Origin: Lysobacter firmicutimachus
GTDB lineage: Bacteria > Pseudomonadota > Gammaproteobacteria > Xanthomonadales > Xanthomonadaceae
Length of the DNA stretch: 64,000 nucleotides
Reading direction: 5' to 3'
Assembly (NCBI RefSeq): GCF_037027445.1
Contig: NZ_JBANDL010000002.1
Coordinates: forward strand, 2,728,001 to 2,792,000
The translations under genes were made by a program, and so were the position numbers. Shown piece by piece: positions 37,773 through 49,074 of the stretch (the stretch's first letter is position 1; the number at the start of each line of letters is the position of its first letter). The notes under the pieces were generated by a model. It searched no databases, was not told where the DNA came from, and saw nothing but the letters and a program-made list of their open reading frames with translations.

Positions 37773-38304
37773 ATGAAACTTCCGCTCGCGTCCGCGCTGT
37801 GCCTGTCCCTGCTCGTCGCCGCCGCCGGCAGCGCCTGCTCGGACCGCACGCCCGAAGTCCACGTGATCGCGCCGGTCAGCCTCTCCGGCGACCGCATCCA
37901 GGTGCGCGGCCAAGGCGGCGCCCGCGCCGAGATCGGCCCCGACGGCGCGCTCAGCATCGACGGCCGCGCGGTCGCGCTGGCGCCGGCGCAGTTTGGATGC
38001 GAGCCGGCGCTACTACGTCCAGGCCATGGGCATGACCCAGAACGGCATCGCCGTCGGCAAGGCCGGCGCGGCGCTGGCCGGCAAGGCGGTCGGCAACGTC
38101 ATCAGCGGCCTGACCCAGGGCGACACCGAGTCGATCGAGCGCAAGGTCGAAGCCGACGCGAAGGAAGTCGAACGCCAGGCGCTGCGCCTGTGCGAACGGA
38201 TGGCGTCGCTGCGCGCCGCCCAGGACGAGCTCGCCGGCGCCCTGCCGGCGTTCCAGCCGTTCTCGGTGGTCGACGCCGACTCGGTCGACGATTGCAAGAA
38301 GTGA
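37773..38304 (+). pseudogene. DUF2884 (YggN-like) protein gene, frameshifted
   Basis: The first frame starts MKLPLASALCLSLLVAAAGS, a signal peptide with a Cys at 22 (SAC), and runs through SIDGRAVALAPAQ. The rest of the domain (LDASRRYYVQAMGMTQNGIA, ending DADSVDDCKK) is in the next frame. The switch lies at 37989-37993. Restoring two bases after CAG gives AQRLDASRRYY, which fits the AQR...YY pattern of DUF2884. The first frame alone continues to 38456 with meaningless arginine-rich sequence. Either a real 2-nt deletion (or 1-nt insertion) or a sequencing error. Intact, it would be an exported partner of the ABC operon. Confidence 0.75.
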
Positions 38305-38310
38305 ACGCCA

Positions 38311-38337
38311 GGCACGGGCGCCGACGGCGCCCGTGCC
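38311..38337. terminator. Hairpin between convergent genes
   Basis: GGCACGGGCGCC, loop GAC and GGCGCCCGTGCC form a perfect 12-bp stem in the 45-base gap between the DUF2884 gene and yiaA, ready to stop transcription from both sides. There is no T-run. Confidence 0.6.
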
Positions 38338-38349
38338 GGCCGGCCCGGC

Positions 38350-38760
38350 TCAGTCCTCGTAATCGCGGCCGGCGGAATCGCGGGTGTTCTTCTGCACCGC
38401 GATCGCGCCGAACAGGCTCAAGGCGAACGCCATGCCGTAGAAGCCTTTCTCGCTGAGCATCAGCTGCGCGTTCCACAGGCCGACGAACAACAGCAGCAAG
38501 GCGCCGACCATCGAAAACCAGGCCAGGCCGTAATACAGGCCGGTGACCGGAATGCCTTCCATCCTGTCGCGCACGCTCTTTTGCACCGAGACTGCGGCGA
38601 ACAGGCCGTACAGCAACAGGGTCAGGTAATAGCCTTTCTCGTTGAGCAGCATGTCGGCGTTCCACAAGCCGATCAGGAAGGCCGTCGCACCGAGCAGCAG
38701 CGCGCCCCAGGAGGCGCCGACGAAGGCGGCGGAGGGCTTGCGGGAAATGACGCGATTCAT
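38350..38760 (-). CDS. yiaA: YiaA-type inner membrane protein
   Basis: The 136-residue protein has four hydrophobic helices arranged as two similar helical pairs, each containing GLWNA(D/Q)(M/L)(L/M)L(N/S)EKG(Y/F)Y. That is the YiaA/YiaB two-helix domain in duplicate. E. coli YiaA is an inner-membrane protein of unknown function. The start at 38760 follows AGGATCCCGA. The longer frame upstream encodes arginine-rich sequence and is not used. Confidence 0.88.
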   Translation of the reverse strand: MNRVISRKPSAAFVGASWGALLLGATAFLIGLWNADMLLNEKGYYLTLLLYGLFAAVSVQKSVRDRMEGIPVTGLYYGLAWFSMVGALLLLFVGLWNAQLMLSEKGFYGMAFALSLFGAIAVQKNTRDSAGRDYED

Positions 38761-38929
38761 TCGGGATCCTTGTCGTAGTAGCGGCCATGGCCGAGCGGCC
38801 GCGCGGGCGGCGTCGCGATCGGCCTGCGTTCGGCGGCCGATGCGGGCACCGGCCGGTGTCGTACGGGCGCTCCCAGCCCGCGCGCGCACTATGCCGCGCG
38901 CCGGGACGCCTGTCATCCAACCCGCCGCC

Positions 38930-40651
38930 TCAGGCCGCGCCGGCGGCCGGTACCGCGCCCAGAGCGGCGCGATCGGCGGTGACCCGGTCGCGACCGGCGC
39001 TCTTGCTCGCGTACAAGGCCGCATCGGCGCGGCGCAACAGCTGTTCGCCGCTCTCGCCCGGCCGCAGTTCGGCCACGCCCAGGCTCAGCGCGATCGGAAT
39101 CAGGCGGCCCTCGATCGACAAAGGATGATCGTTCAGGGCCAGGCGCATGTGCTCGGCCACTCGCAGCGCCTCGTCCAGGCGCGCGCCGATCAGCACCGCG
39201 ACCATCTCGTCGCCGCCGTAGCGCCCGCACAGATCGCCCGGGCGCAGCCGGTTGCGCGCGCGCAGGGCGACGATGCGCAAAGCTTCGTCGCCGGCGCGGT
39301 GGCCGTGCTCGTCGTTGATGCGCTTGAAGTGATCGATGTCCAGAAACAGCACCGACAGCGCCTCGCCGCTGCGCTGCGCGCGGCCGACCGCCGCGGCCAA
39401 CGCCTCTTCCAGCGCGGTGCGGGCCAGCACGCCGGTCAGCGCATCGTAGGAAGCGCGGTGCTGGGCGCGGTCGCGATCGTGGCGCAACTGGCGCAGGCGC
39501 GAGGTCAGGCCGAACAGCAGGGCCAGGCCGCTGAAGGCCAGGCTGGAGGGATAGGCGAACTCCAGCCAACGGTACATCGGCCACCAGCGCTGGTAGGCGC
39601 CGACCAGGGCCACCAGGCTGACGATCAACGGGCTCCAGGCCACCAGCAGGAACACGCCTTCGCGCTGGCGCCGCCATACCGCGGCGCCGATCGCGTACAG
39701 CACCACCGCGATCGCGGCCAGCAGCACCAGGTTGCCGAAGCTGCCGCTGTAGCGCCAGGTCTTGAAGATCGTCACCGCGATCAGCCCGCCGAGCAGCACG
39801 CAGCAACCGTCCAGCAGGCGCGCTGCGGTCGGCTGCAGGTCGCGCAGCCGCAGGAACAGGCTGAAGAAACGCAGCGACGCGACCACCGCCGCGGTGTTGA
39901 GGATGATGTCCATGCGCCGGTCCAGGGCCAGCGGCCCCAGCTCCAGCCAGGCGCGCATTTCGCCGCCTTCGATCGCCATCGCCAGCATCTGCGTGGCCAG
40001 GGTCAGCCCCAGGAACACGTAGCCGCGCTCGCGCAGGCCGATCCACAGGCCGAACGCCAGCAAGGCGATCAGGCCGAGCACGGTCAGCACGAAGGTGCGC
40101 ACCGCGACGTACACGATGTCGCCCCGGTAAACCTCCTGGCCGGGCAGGATCGAGACCTGCGCCGGCACCACGTCGGCCGCGATCATCCGCAGGTACAGGG
40201 CATCGCCGCGGCGCAGTCCCTGCGGCAACGGAAACACCAGAAACCGGGTCGAATGGCTGTAGTCGGCATCGCGGCCGTAGATCGCGCGCGCCAGCGGTTC
40301 GCTGTCGCCCGGCCGCCACAGTTCCACCCGTTTGCGGTGCGGCGGGGTCAGCACCAATTGCGGCGCGTTGTGCGGGGCGATGTCGCGCAGGGCGACCAGG
40401 CGCCACCAGCCCACTTCGCGGCGCGCGGTCGGCACCAGCCGGCCGTCCTCGACCTCGGCGAAACCCGACGCGGCCGCGCCGGACAGGACCTGCCACAACG
40501 CGGGTTCCTCGGCGCCGGTCCAACGCGCGACCGCCAGCTCGGTGGCCGGCGGCGGCAAAGCGGTCTGCGCCCGCAAGGGGCCGCACCACACCAGAATCAG
40601 GCACAACAGCGCGAGCCCCGCTCCGCCGATGCGCCACACCCCTCGATCCAT
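38930..40651 (-). CDS. 7TMR-DISM-type membrane protein with GGDEF domain (diguanylate cyclase-like)
   Basis: The 573-residue product has a signal peptide (residues 1-28), a periplasmic 7TMR-DISM extracellular domain, seven or eight membrane helices (about 200-400) and a C-terminal GGDEF domain. [20 protein letters not shown] is intact. The active-site loop is GGDEM (479-483) instead of GGDEF. The inhibitory RxxD (RPGD, 470-473) is present. Such proteins sense an extracellular ligand and make cyclic di-GMP; the Met substitution makes catalysis less certain. The frame upstream of 40651 is arginine-rich and untranslated. Confidence 0.85.
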   Translation of the reverse strand: MDRGVWRIGGAGLALLCLILVWCGPLRAQTALPPPATELAVARWTGAEEPALWQVLSGAAASGFAEVEDGRLVPTARREVGWWRLVALRDIAPHNAPQLVLTPPHRKRVELWRPGDSEPLARAIYGRDADYSHSTRFLVFPLPQGLRRGDALYLRMIAADVVPAQVSILPGQEVYRGDIVYVAVRTFVLTVLGLIALLAFGLWIGLRERGYVFLGLTLATQMLAMAIEGGEMRAWLELGPLALDRRMDIILNTAAVVASLRFFSLFLRLRDLQPTAARLLDGCCVLLGGLIAVTIFKTWRYSGSFGNLVLLAAIAVVLYAIGAAVWRRQREGVFLLVAWSPLIVSLVALVGAYQRWWPMYRWLEFAYPSSLAFSGLALLFGLTSRLRQLRHDRDRAQHRASYDALTGVLARTALEEALAAAVGRAQRSGEALSVLFLDIDHFKRINDEHGHRAGDEALRIVALRARNRLRPGDLCGRYGGDEMVAVLIGARLDEALRVAEHMRLALNDHPLSIEGRLIPIALSLGVAELRPGESGEQLLRRADAALYASKSAGRDRVTADRAALGAVPAAGAA

Positions 40652-40982
40652 GCCCGTAATCCGATGGTGCCCGCCGCAACCGCCGCGCCAAAGTCCGCCA
40701 ACCGCGGCCGGCGACGGCGCGAACCGGCGCCGCAAGCGCCTGCGGCGGCAAAGAGTAACCCGGGAGGCGGCGATTTCGTCGCCGCCCTCACTTGCCGTCG
40801 CGACCGTCCCGCAGGATTCGTCGATCCGCAACCTGCGGCGGGGCGCGATCCGTGCGCGGCCGCCGTGGGCCCGCCGATCGGGCGGGCCGATGCCTTCGCC
40901 GCGCACGCGCCGCCGCCGCGGACCGCGGCGCGCGGCCAGGCTGCCGCGGCCTACGCCGCGGAGCCCGATGGAGCCCGTCCGC
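40652..40982. other. Gap without gene before the GGDEF protein gene
   Basis: The 331-base stretch is GC-rich with CGCC/GCGG runs. It must hold the promoter of the GGDEF gene (minus strand), but no clear box was found. Confidence 0.5.
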
Positions 40983-41150
40983 TCAGCCCGCCGTGCGGGC
41001 GTTGGCGGCCGGCGCCGCGGCGGGCGCGGCCTGCGCGCTCAGGTCGACGTGGATCTCGTCGCCGATCGGCACGCTCTGCGGGTTGCAGGCGGTGGTGCCG
41101 ACAAGCAGCGACAGGACGGCGGCGTAGCGCAGCACAGCGGTGAGTTTCAT
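40983..41150 (-). CDS. Small exported protein (55 residues), lipoprotein-like
   Basis: A 55-residue frame reads MKLTAVLRYAAVLSLLVGTT, then ACNPQSVPIGDEIHVDL and an Ala/Pro-rich tail. The signal peptide is convincing. The cysteine follows TTA, which is not a perfect lipobox (Leu is expected at -3). AGGAG stands before the ATG. The coding frame has good codon use and a stop that fits, so I think it is real. No family recognised. It is followed at a distance by the GGDEF gene on the same strand. Confidence 0.6.
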   Translation of the reverse strand: MKLTAVLRYAAVLSLLVGTTACNPQSVPIGDEIHVDLSAQAAPAAAPAANARTAG

Positions 41151-41580
41151 GAGCGAGGCTCCTGGTTATGGCGACCGGATCGGGTCCGGGGGTCGGGGGA
41201 AAATCGTCCGCGCTGCGCATCCGGCGCCGTTCGGGCGAAAGGCATAAACCGCGAAGATAACCCGGCCATTGCGCATCGGTTACCGCTCAATAACCGATCG
41301 CCGAAGCCGTGCCACCGCGGCGGGTCCGGCGGCTCGCGCCGCCGGATCGGCGCCTCCGCCGGGGCCGGCGGCGACGCGCGACGAGTGCGGCGGTGCCGGT
41401 GCCGGAGCGGATCCGTCCGCCCCGCCCCCTGCGCCGCCGGGGTCGAGATTATCCGCCTGGGTGTTTGCGAATATCCCCCCTGGGTGCGGCGAGGATATCC
41501 AAGCCGCGCCGATGCAAAATACCACCTGAGTCGCGAAACTAAATCCCCGCACATTTTCCGGCAAACGGCGCACGGCACAT
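41151..41580. other. 430-base intergenic region with inverted repeat
   Basis: No gene was found between fumC and the small exported protein, both on the minus strand. The region contains an ATCGGTTA-N8-TAACCGAT inverted repeat (41275-41298) and AT-richer patches near 41505-41580 where a promoter might lie. Confidence 0.5.
41275..41298. promoter_or_regulatory. Inverted repeat ATCGGTTA-N8-TAACCGAT
   Basis: Perfect 8-bp arms with 8 bases between them lie 125 bases upstream of the small exported protein (minus strand). The spacing suits a dimeric regulator better than a transcript hairpin. The regulator is unknown. Confidence 0.45.
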
Positions 41581-44810
<3,230 letters not shown>

Positions 44811-44839
44811 GCGCAGCCGCCGCTGGCGGCCGCCCCTGG

Positions 44840-44927
44840 GTAGGAGCGGCGCGAGCCGCGACCGCGGGTTGCGGGCAGCCGCGCGGCAAACATGGAGCGG
44901 CGCGGTCGCGACTTGCGTCGCTCCTGC
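44840..44927. repeat. REP pair after purB
   Basis: GTAGGAGCGGCGCGAGCCGC is followed by an inverted partner GGTCGCGACTTGCGTCGCTC. It occupies the gap between purB and the metallo-beta-lactamase gene and may form a long 3' hairpin. Confidence 0.75.
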
Positions 44928-45008
44928 AAAAGAACAAACTCGGCGGTTTCGCTGCGCGGCGCGATCGAACATAGTGGGCGGCCCCAAGCTGCCGTTCGAG
45001 ATGTGCCG

Positions 45009-45926
45009 ATGCGACTGCGTGCCGGTTTGTCCGCCGCCTCCCTGCTGTGCCTGTTGACCGCCTGCGTCGCGCACGCGCCGGCCAAGCCCGACCGCGCCGC
45101 CGGCACCGAGTTCGCGCCCTGCGCGGCCGACCCGGACTGGAACCAGCCGACCCAACCGCGGCGCATCCACGGCAACACCTGGTATGTCGGCACCTGCGGC
45201 CTCAGTGCGGTGCTGATCACCTCCGACCAGGGCCATGTGCTGATCGACGGCGGCAGCGAGCGCGCCGGCCCGTTGATCGAGGCCAGCCTGCGCGCGCTCG
45301 GCGTCGATCCGCGCCAGGTCCGCTATCTGCTCAATTCGCACGAACACAACGACCACGCCGGCGGGCTGGCGCACCTGCAGCGCGTCACCGGCGCGACCGT
45401 GGTCGCGCGCGCGCCCGCGGTCGCCGCGCTGGAGCGCGGCAAGGGCGACCGCGGCGATCCGCAGTTCCTCAGCGTGTCGCCGTTCGCGCCGGTGCGTGCG
45501 GTGCAGACCATCGGCGACGGCGAGACCCTGCGCCTGGGTCCGATCGCGCTGACCGCACACGCCACGCCCGGGCACACGCCCGGCGGCACCAGCTGGAGCT
45601 GGCGCGCCTGCGACGAGGCCGGCGATTGCCGGGCGATCGCTTACGCCGACAGCCTCACGCCGTTGACCGACGCGGTCTACCGCTACAGCGACGAGTCCGC
45701 GCACCCCGGCGTGGTGACCGCGTTCCGGCGCAGCATCCGCACCGTCGCCGAGCTGCCCTGCGACATCCTGGTCACGCCGCATCCCAACGCCAGCAATCTG
45801 CTCGCCCGCCTGGACGCACCGTCCCCGGCGCCGCAAGGCACCAGCAACGACTGCCGGGCCTATGCCGCGTCCGGCAACGGCAAGCTCGAAGAGCAACTGG
45901 CCAAGGAAGCCGCATCGGCACCGTGA
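45009..45926 (+). CDS. Subclass B3 metallo-beta-lactamase, lipoprotein type
   Basis: The 305-residue product has a lipoprotein signal (lipobox LTAC, Cys19). The B3 zinc ligands are intact: HEHNDH gives His111, His113, Asp115 and His116; His189 is in TPGHTPGG; and His258 is in VTPHPN. The start of the mature protein (WNQPTQPRRIHGNTWYVGTC) resembles AIM-like B3 enzymes. Six further cysteines fit three disulphides. It would hydrolyse beta-lactams in the periplasm while held in a membrane. No regulator is adjacent. It is presumably an intrinsic enzyme, as in related soil bacteria; no mobile-element sign was seen. Confidence 0.87.
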   Translation: MRLRAGLSAASLLCLLTACVAHAPAKPDRAAGTEFAPCAADPDWNQPTQPRRIHGNTWYVGTCGLSAVLITSDQGHVLIDGGSERAGPLIEASLRALGVDPRQVRYLLNSHEHNDHAGGLAHLQRVTGATVVARAPAVAALERGKGDRGDPQFLSVSPFAPVRAVQTIGDGETLRLGPIALTAHATPGHTPGGTSWSWRACDEAGDCRAIAYADSLTPLTDAVYRYSDESAHPGVVTAFRRSIRTVAELPCDILVTPHPNASNLLARLDAPSPAPQGTSNDCRAYAASGNGKLEEQLAKEAASAP

Positions 45927-46028
45927 ACCGATGGCTCGCGTCGCGTCCAACGGCGGCGCGGCGCATCGCCACGCCGCCTTAGCGCCGCGCTGCGCACACT
46001 GCGGGCCTCTCGCCTGCGGAGACGCCTG

Positions 46029-46472
46029 ATGCGTCAGCTGATCAATATCGATGTGCCCGAGCTGGACGCCGCACTGGCGTTCTACACCCGCGCCTTCGGC
46101 CTGCACGTCGGCCGCCGCCTCGGCGCGGACGTGGTCGAACTGCTCGGCGGCAACGCACCGGTGTATCTGCTGCGCAAGCCGGAGGGCTCGCCGGCGGCCG
46201 GCGAGGAAACCCGCCGCTACGCCCGCCACTGGTCGCCGGTCCACCTCGACGTGGCGGTCGACGACCTCGACGCCGCCCTGGCCAGCGCGCTGGCCGCCGG
46301 TGCGCGCCAGGAGGGCGCGATACGCGCCGCGAACTGGGGCCGGATCGTGACGATCGCCGATCCCTTCGGCCACGGCTGGTGCCTGCTGCAGTTCCTCGGC
46401 CGCGGCTACGACGAAATCGCCGGTCCGGCCGCCGGATCGCCCGCCGGATCGCCTGCTGGATCGGCCGCCTAG
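46029..46472 (+). CDS. VOC (glyoxalase/bleomycin-resistance) family protein
   Basis: A 147-residue protein with two beta-alpha-beta-beta-beta modules: LINIDVPELDAALAFYTRAF opens the first and WSPVHLDVAVDDLDAALASA the second. FGHGWCLLQF closes the second, with a metal-ligand pattern. It ends in a low-complexity GSPAGSPAGSAA tail encoded by short repeats. Members bind metals and act on small electrophiles or sequester drugs. The substrate here is unknown. It lies between the beta-lactamase and the lipase gene, without clear linkage. Confidence 0.83.
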   Translation: MRQLINIDVPELDAALAFYTRAFGLHVGRRLGADVVELLGGNAPVYLLRKPEGSPAAGEETRRYARHWSPVHLDVAVDDLDAALASALAAGARQEGAIRAANWGRIVTIADPFGHGWCLLQFLGRGYDEIAGPAAGSPAGSPAGSAA

Positions 46473-46569
46473 GGTCGACCCCAGCTCGGGTCGCTCCGGA
46501 TGGCGGACCGGCGCAGGCTGTGGCGAGATTCGGGCAGCCCGTCTCATCCCGCCTGCCGAGGCTGCCGCC

Positions 46570-48018
46570 ATGTCTTTCGTCAGCGATATCGCCGGTACCG
46601 TCACCCGCGTGGTCGAACCGCTGCTGCAGCGCGAACCGCCGCCGCCCCCGCCGGCGTTGACGGCCGAGCAGATCCAGGCGCGCGCCGACGCCGCGACCTC
46701 CGACCCGCAGCAGCGCGAACTGCTGGTGCAGGGCTACACCCAGGCCCAGCAGGACCAGGACGGCGCGCTGTGGCAGCAGACCGAACTACTGCAGACCCTG
46801 TACCACGATCGTGAAGTGCTGACCCTGAGCCGCTCGCTCGGCGCCGACGATACCGTGCCGGAAGGCTGGCACCGGGCCAGCGACGCGGAGCTGGCCCAAT
46901 ACGGGCTCAGCGCTGCGCAATTGCACCCGCAAGGCTCGGGCTTCAACGCGCAGCTGTTCATTCCCGATCCGGCGGTGTTCGGCCCCGACGCCGCGCCGGT
47001 GCTGCAGTTCGAAGGCACCGACTTCGGCGACCTGGAGGACGTCAACGCCGACGTCGCCCAGGCGATCGGCAACGACGAGGCCTATTACAACCAGGCCATC
47101 GACATCGCCAGCTCGGTCGCCGAACACGGCGGCGACGAGGTGATCTTCAGCGGCCACTCGCTCGGCGGCGGCCTCGCCACCGCGGCGGCCCTGGTCACCG
47201 GCAACCGCGGCGTGGTCTCCAACCCGGCCGGCGTGCATCCGGCCACCGTCGAGGCCGCGCTGGCCGAACGCGGCCTGCGCTTCGAGCAGGCCGACGGCAA
47301 CATCACCACCTACGCGGTCGACGGCGACCTGTTGACCGAACTGCAGGCGGCCACCTCCGGGCTGTCGGCCGACAACGCCGACGGCTTCGCTGCGATCCTC
47401 AACGGCGTCGGCCTGGCGGTGAACCGGTTCCAGGACGAGGTGCGGCTACCGACCGACGCCACCGCCGAGGGCGTGCTGAACCTGCCCGACGCGGTCGGCC
47501 GCCGGGTGACCCTGGACGCGACCGACGCCGAGGGCAACCCGCGCGAGGGCATCGTCTCGCTCGAAGACACCATCGACGGCATCAACGCCGCTTCCGACCG
47601 CTTGCCGATCGGCGAACTCGGCGACGTCGCCAAAACCGTCGGCGACGGCGGCGGCCTGTTCGGCGACATCGGCGGCGGCTTCGGCGACCTGATCGACAGC
47701 GGCACCGAATTCATCGACGAGCACCTGCCCGGCCCGGCCGGCGACATCGTCGGCGTGTTCGGCGACGGCGTGGAGACCCTGGGCGACGGCATCGAATCGC
47801 TGGGCGATCTGGTCGAACAAGGCGGCGACGTGGCCGCCGATGCGACCGATGCGATCGAGACCGGCGTGGCCACCGCGATCGAGGCCGGCCTGGAACCCGA
47901 TACCATCCCGAGCGTGTTGGAGATGGTCGACCGGCACAGCTTCGGCGTGTTCGACGACTCCATGGCCAGCCATATCGGCGGCCAGGAAGCGGCGCTGCGC
48001 GAGCGGCTGGATTCGTGA
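46570..48018 (+). CDS. Lipase/phospholipase-like alpha/beta hydrolase (DUF2974/lipase-3-like), candidate secreted effector
   Basis: The 482-residue product has no signal peptide. It begins MSFVSDIAGTVTRVVEPLLQ, then a PPPPPP run (23-28) and a helical region with Gln repeats (40-80). The lipase core has QFEGTD (147-151), the nucleophile Ser197 in GHSLGGG, an acidic candidate in VDGDLLTEL (251-253) and a His candidate in DRHSFGVF (456). Residues 345-445 insert a Gly/Asp/Val-rich amphipathic segment (GDGVETLGDGIESLGDLVEQ) before that His. The next gene encodes an ankyrin lipoprotein. The pair looks like a lipase effector and its periplasmic immunity protein. The lipase fold is well supported; the toxin role is inferred. 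Confidence 0.68.
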   Translation: MSFVSDIAGTVTRVVEPLLQREPPPPPPALTAEQIQARADAATSDPQQRELLVQGYTQAQQDQDGALWQQTELLQTLYHDREVLTLSRSLGADDTVPEGWHRASDAELAQYGLSAAQLHPQGSGFNAQLFIPDPAVFGPDAAPVLQFEGTDFGDLEDVNADVAQAIGNDEAYYNQAIDIASSVAEHGGDEVIFSGHSLGGGLATAAALVTGNRGVVSNPAGVHPATVEAALAERGLRFEQADGNITTYAVDGDLLTELQAATSGLSADNADGFAAILNGVGLAVNRFQDEVRLPTDATAEGVLNLPDAVGRRVTLDATDAEGNPREGIVSLEDTIDGINAASDRLPIGELGDVAKTVGDGGGLFGDIGGGFGDLIDSGTEFIDEHLPGPAGDIVGVFGDGVETLGDGIESLGDLVEQGGDVAADATDAIETGVATAIEAGLEPDTIPSVLEMVDRHSFGVFDDSMASHIGGQEAALRERLDS

Positions 48019-48079
48019 CCACGGCCGCGCCTACACCGCGCCTTGCCGCGCCCGCGTCGATACGGCCCGTACTGCCGGC

Positions 48080-49021
48080 ATGCCGACCGCACCGTTCCAC
48101 GCCGCTGCGCACTTCCGCCGGCTGTGGCCGGCGCTGCTGCTGAGCCTGGGCGCTTGCGCCGAGCGCGCTCCCGCCTCCGCCCCTCATCCCATCGCCGAGC
48201 CCGCCGCCATGACCGCCACCCCGCACCTGGAGCAGCATTTCAGCGGTCCCGAACTGGCCCTGGCCGAGGCGGCCGCGGCCGGGCGCGGCGACGAGGTGCG
48301 GCGCCTGGTGAGCGAGGAGCGCGCCGACCCCAACGCGGTCTCGCCGGGCGGCCTGCCCTTGCTGGCCTGGCCGATCCTGCACGGCAACGCCGACGGCGTG
48401 GCCGCGCTGCTCGACGCCGGCGCCGACCCCAACCGCGCCGTGCCCGCGCTCGGCACGGTCATGGTCTGGGCGGCCAAGGCCGAACGCCCCGAGTTGCTGC
48501 GCGCTCTGCTCGACCACGGCGGCGACGCCAACGCGCAGGACCTCGACCGGCAGCCGCTGACCCGGGTCGCCGCCCTGGCCGGACGCTGGGACAACGTGCG
48601 CCTGCTGATCGAGCACGGCGCCGACATCGACGCGCCCGCCCACGGCCGCCCCGGCGACACCGTGCTGGCGTATTACTCGCGCGGCCAGTTCGACAAGGCG
48701 CACTGGCTGCTGGAACGCGGCGCCGATCCGGGCCACCGCCTCGACGCGGCCGCCGACCCGGAGCGCATCGGCGCCCAGCCGGTGGTCGAGAACGTCTACT
48801 GGTGGCCGGTCGACGCCGGCAAGTTCCCGCAACTGGCGCAGTGGCAGCAGCGCTGCCAGGCCCTGCTCGCCGAGCGCGGACTGAGCCTGCCGCGCGAGCC
48901 GGCGCACCTGCGGCGATTGCGCGCCGCGCAGAGCGGCGGCAGCGCCGCGCCCGCCGTCGACGCGCGGGCCGAAAGCGAACGACGCGAACGCGAGCTGCGC
49001 GAGCGCCTGCCGCAACGCTGA
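48080..49021 (+). CDS. Ankyrin-repeat lipoprotein (candidate immunity protein)
   Basis: The 313-residue product has a lipoprotein signal with lipobox LGAC (Cys26). Four to five ankyrin repeats follow (LAEAAAAGRGDEVRRLV, GNADGVAALLDAGADPNRAV, ERPELLRALLDHGGDANAQD, RWDNVRLLIEHGADIDAP, QFDKAHWLLERGADPGHR). An Arg/Glu-rich tail ends it. Ankyrin repeats bind proteins, and the lipid anchor puts it in the periplasm. It starts 61 bases after the lipase stop on the same strand. An immunity role against the lipase is inferred from order, location and topology. An in-frame ATG at residue 44 would give a cytosolic form. Confidence 0.78.
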   Translation: MPTAPFHAAAHFRRLWPALLLSLGACAERAPASAPHPIAEPAAMTATPHLEQHFSGPELALAEAAAAGRGDEVRRLVSEERADPNAVSPGGLPLLAWPILHGNADGVAALLDAGADPNRAVPALGTVMVWAAKAERPELLRALLDHGGDANAQDLDRQPLTRVAALAGRWDNVRLLIEHGADIDAPAHGRPGDTVLAYYSRGQFDKAHWLLERGADPGHRLDAAADPERIGAQPVVENVYWWPVDAGKFPQLAQWQQRCQALLAERGLSLPREPAHLRRLRAAQSGGSAAPAVDARAESERRERELRERLPQR

Positions 49022-49074
49022 GCGCCGGCCTGGGCCACGGTCGCGGCGGCGGCATTGGCGTAAACTCCGCGCCC

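Noticed and set aside
37773..38456. A single 227-residue protein from 37773
   Set aside because: After residue 73 the frame becomes Arg/Gly nonsense, whereas the +1 frame carries the conserved DUF2884 end.
45009..45926. Recently acquired resistance gene on a mobile element
   Set aside because: No integron, transposase or att site was seen; composition and repeats match the rest of the chromosome.
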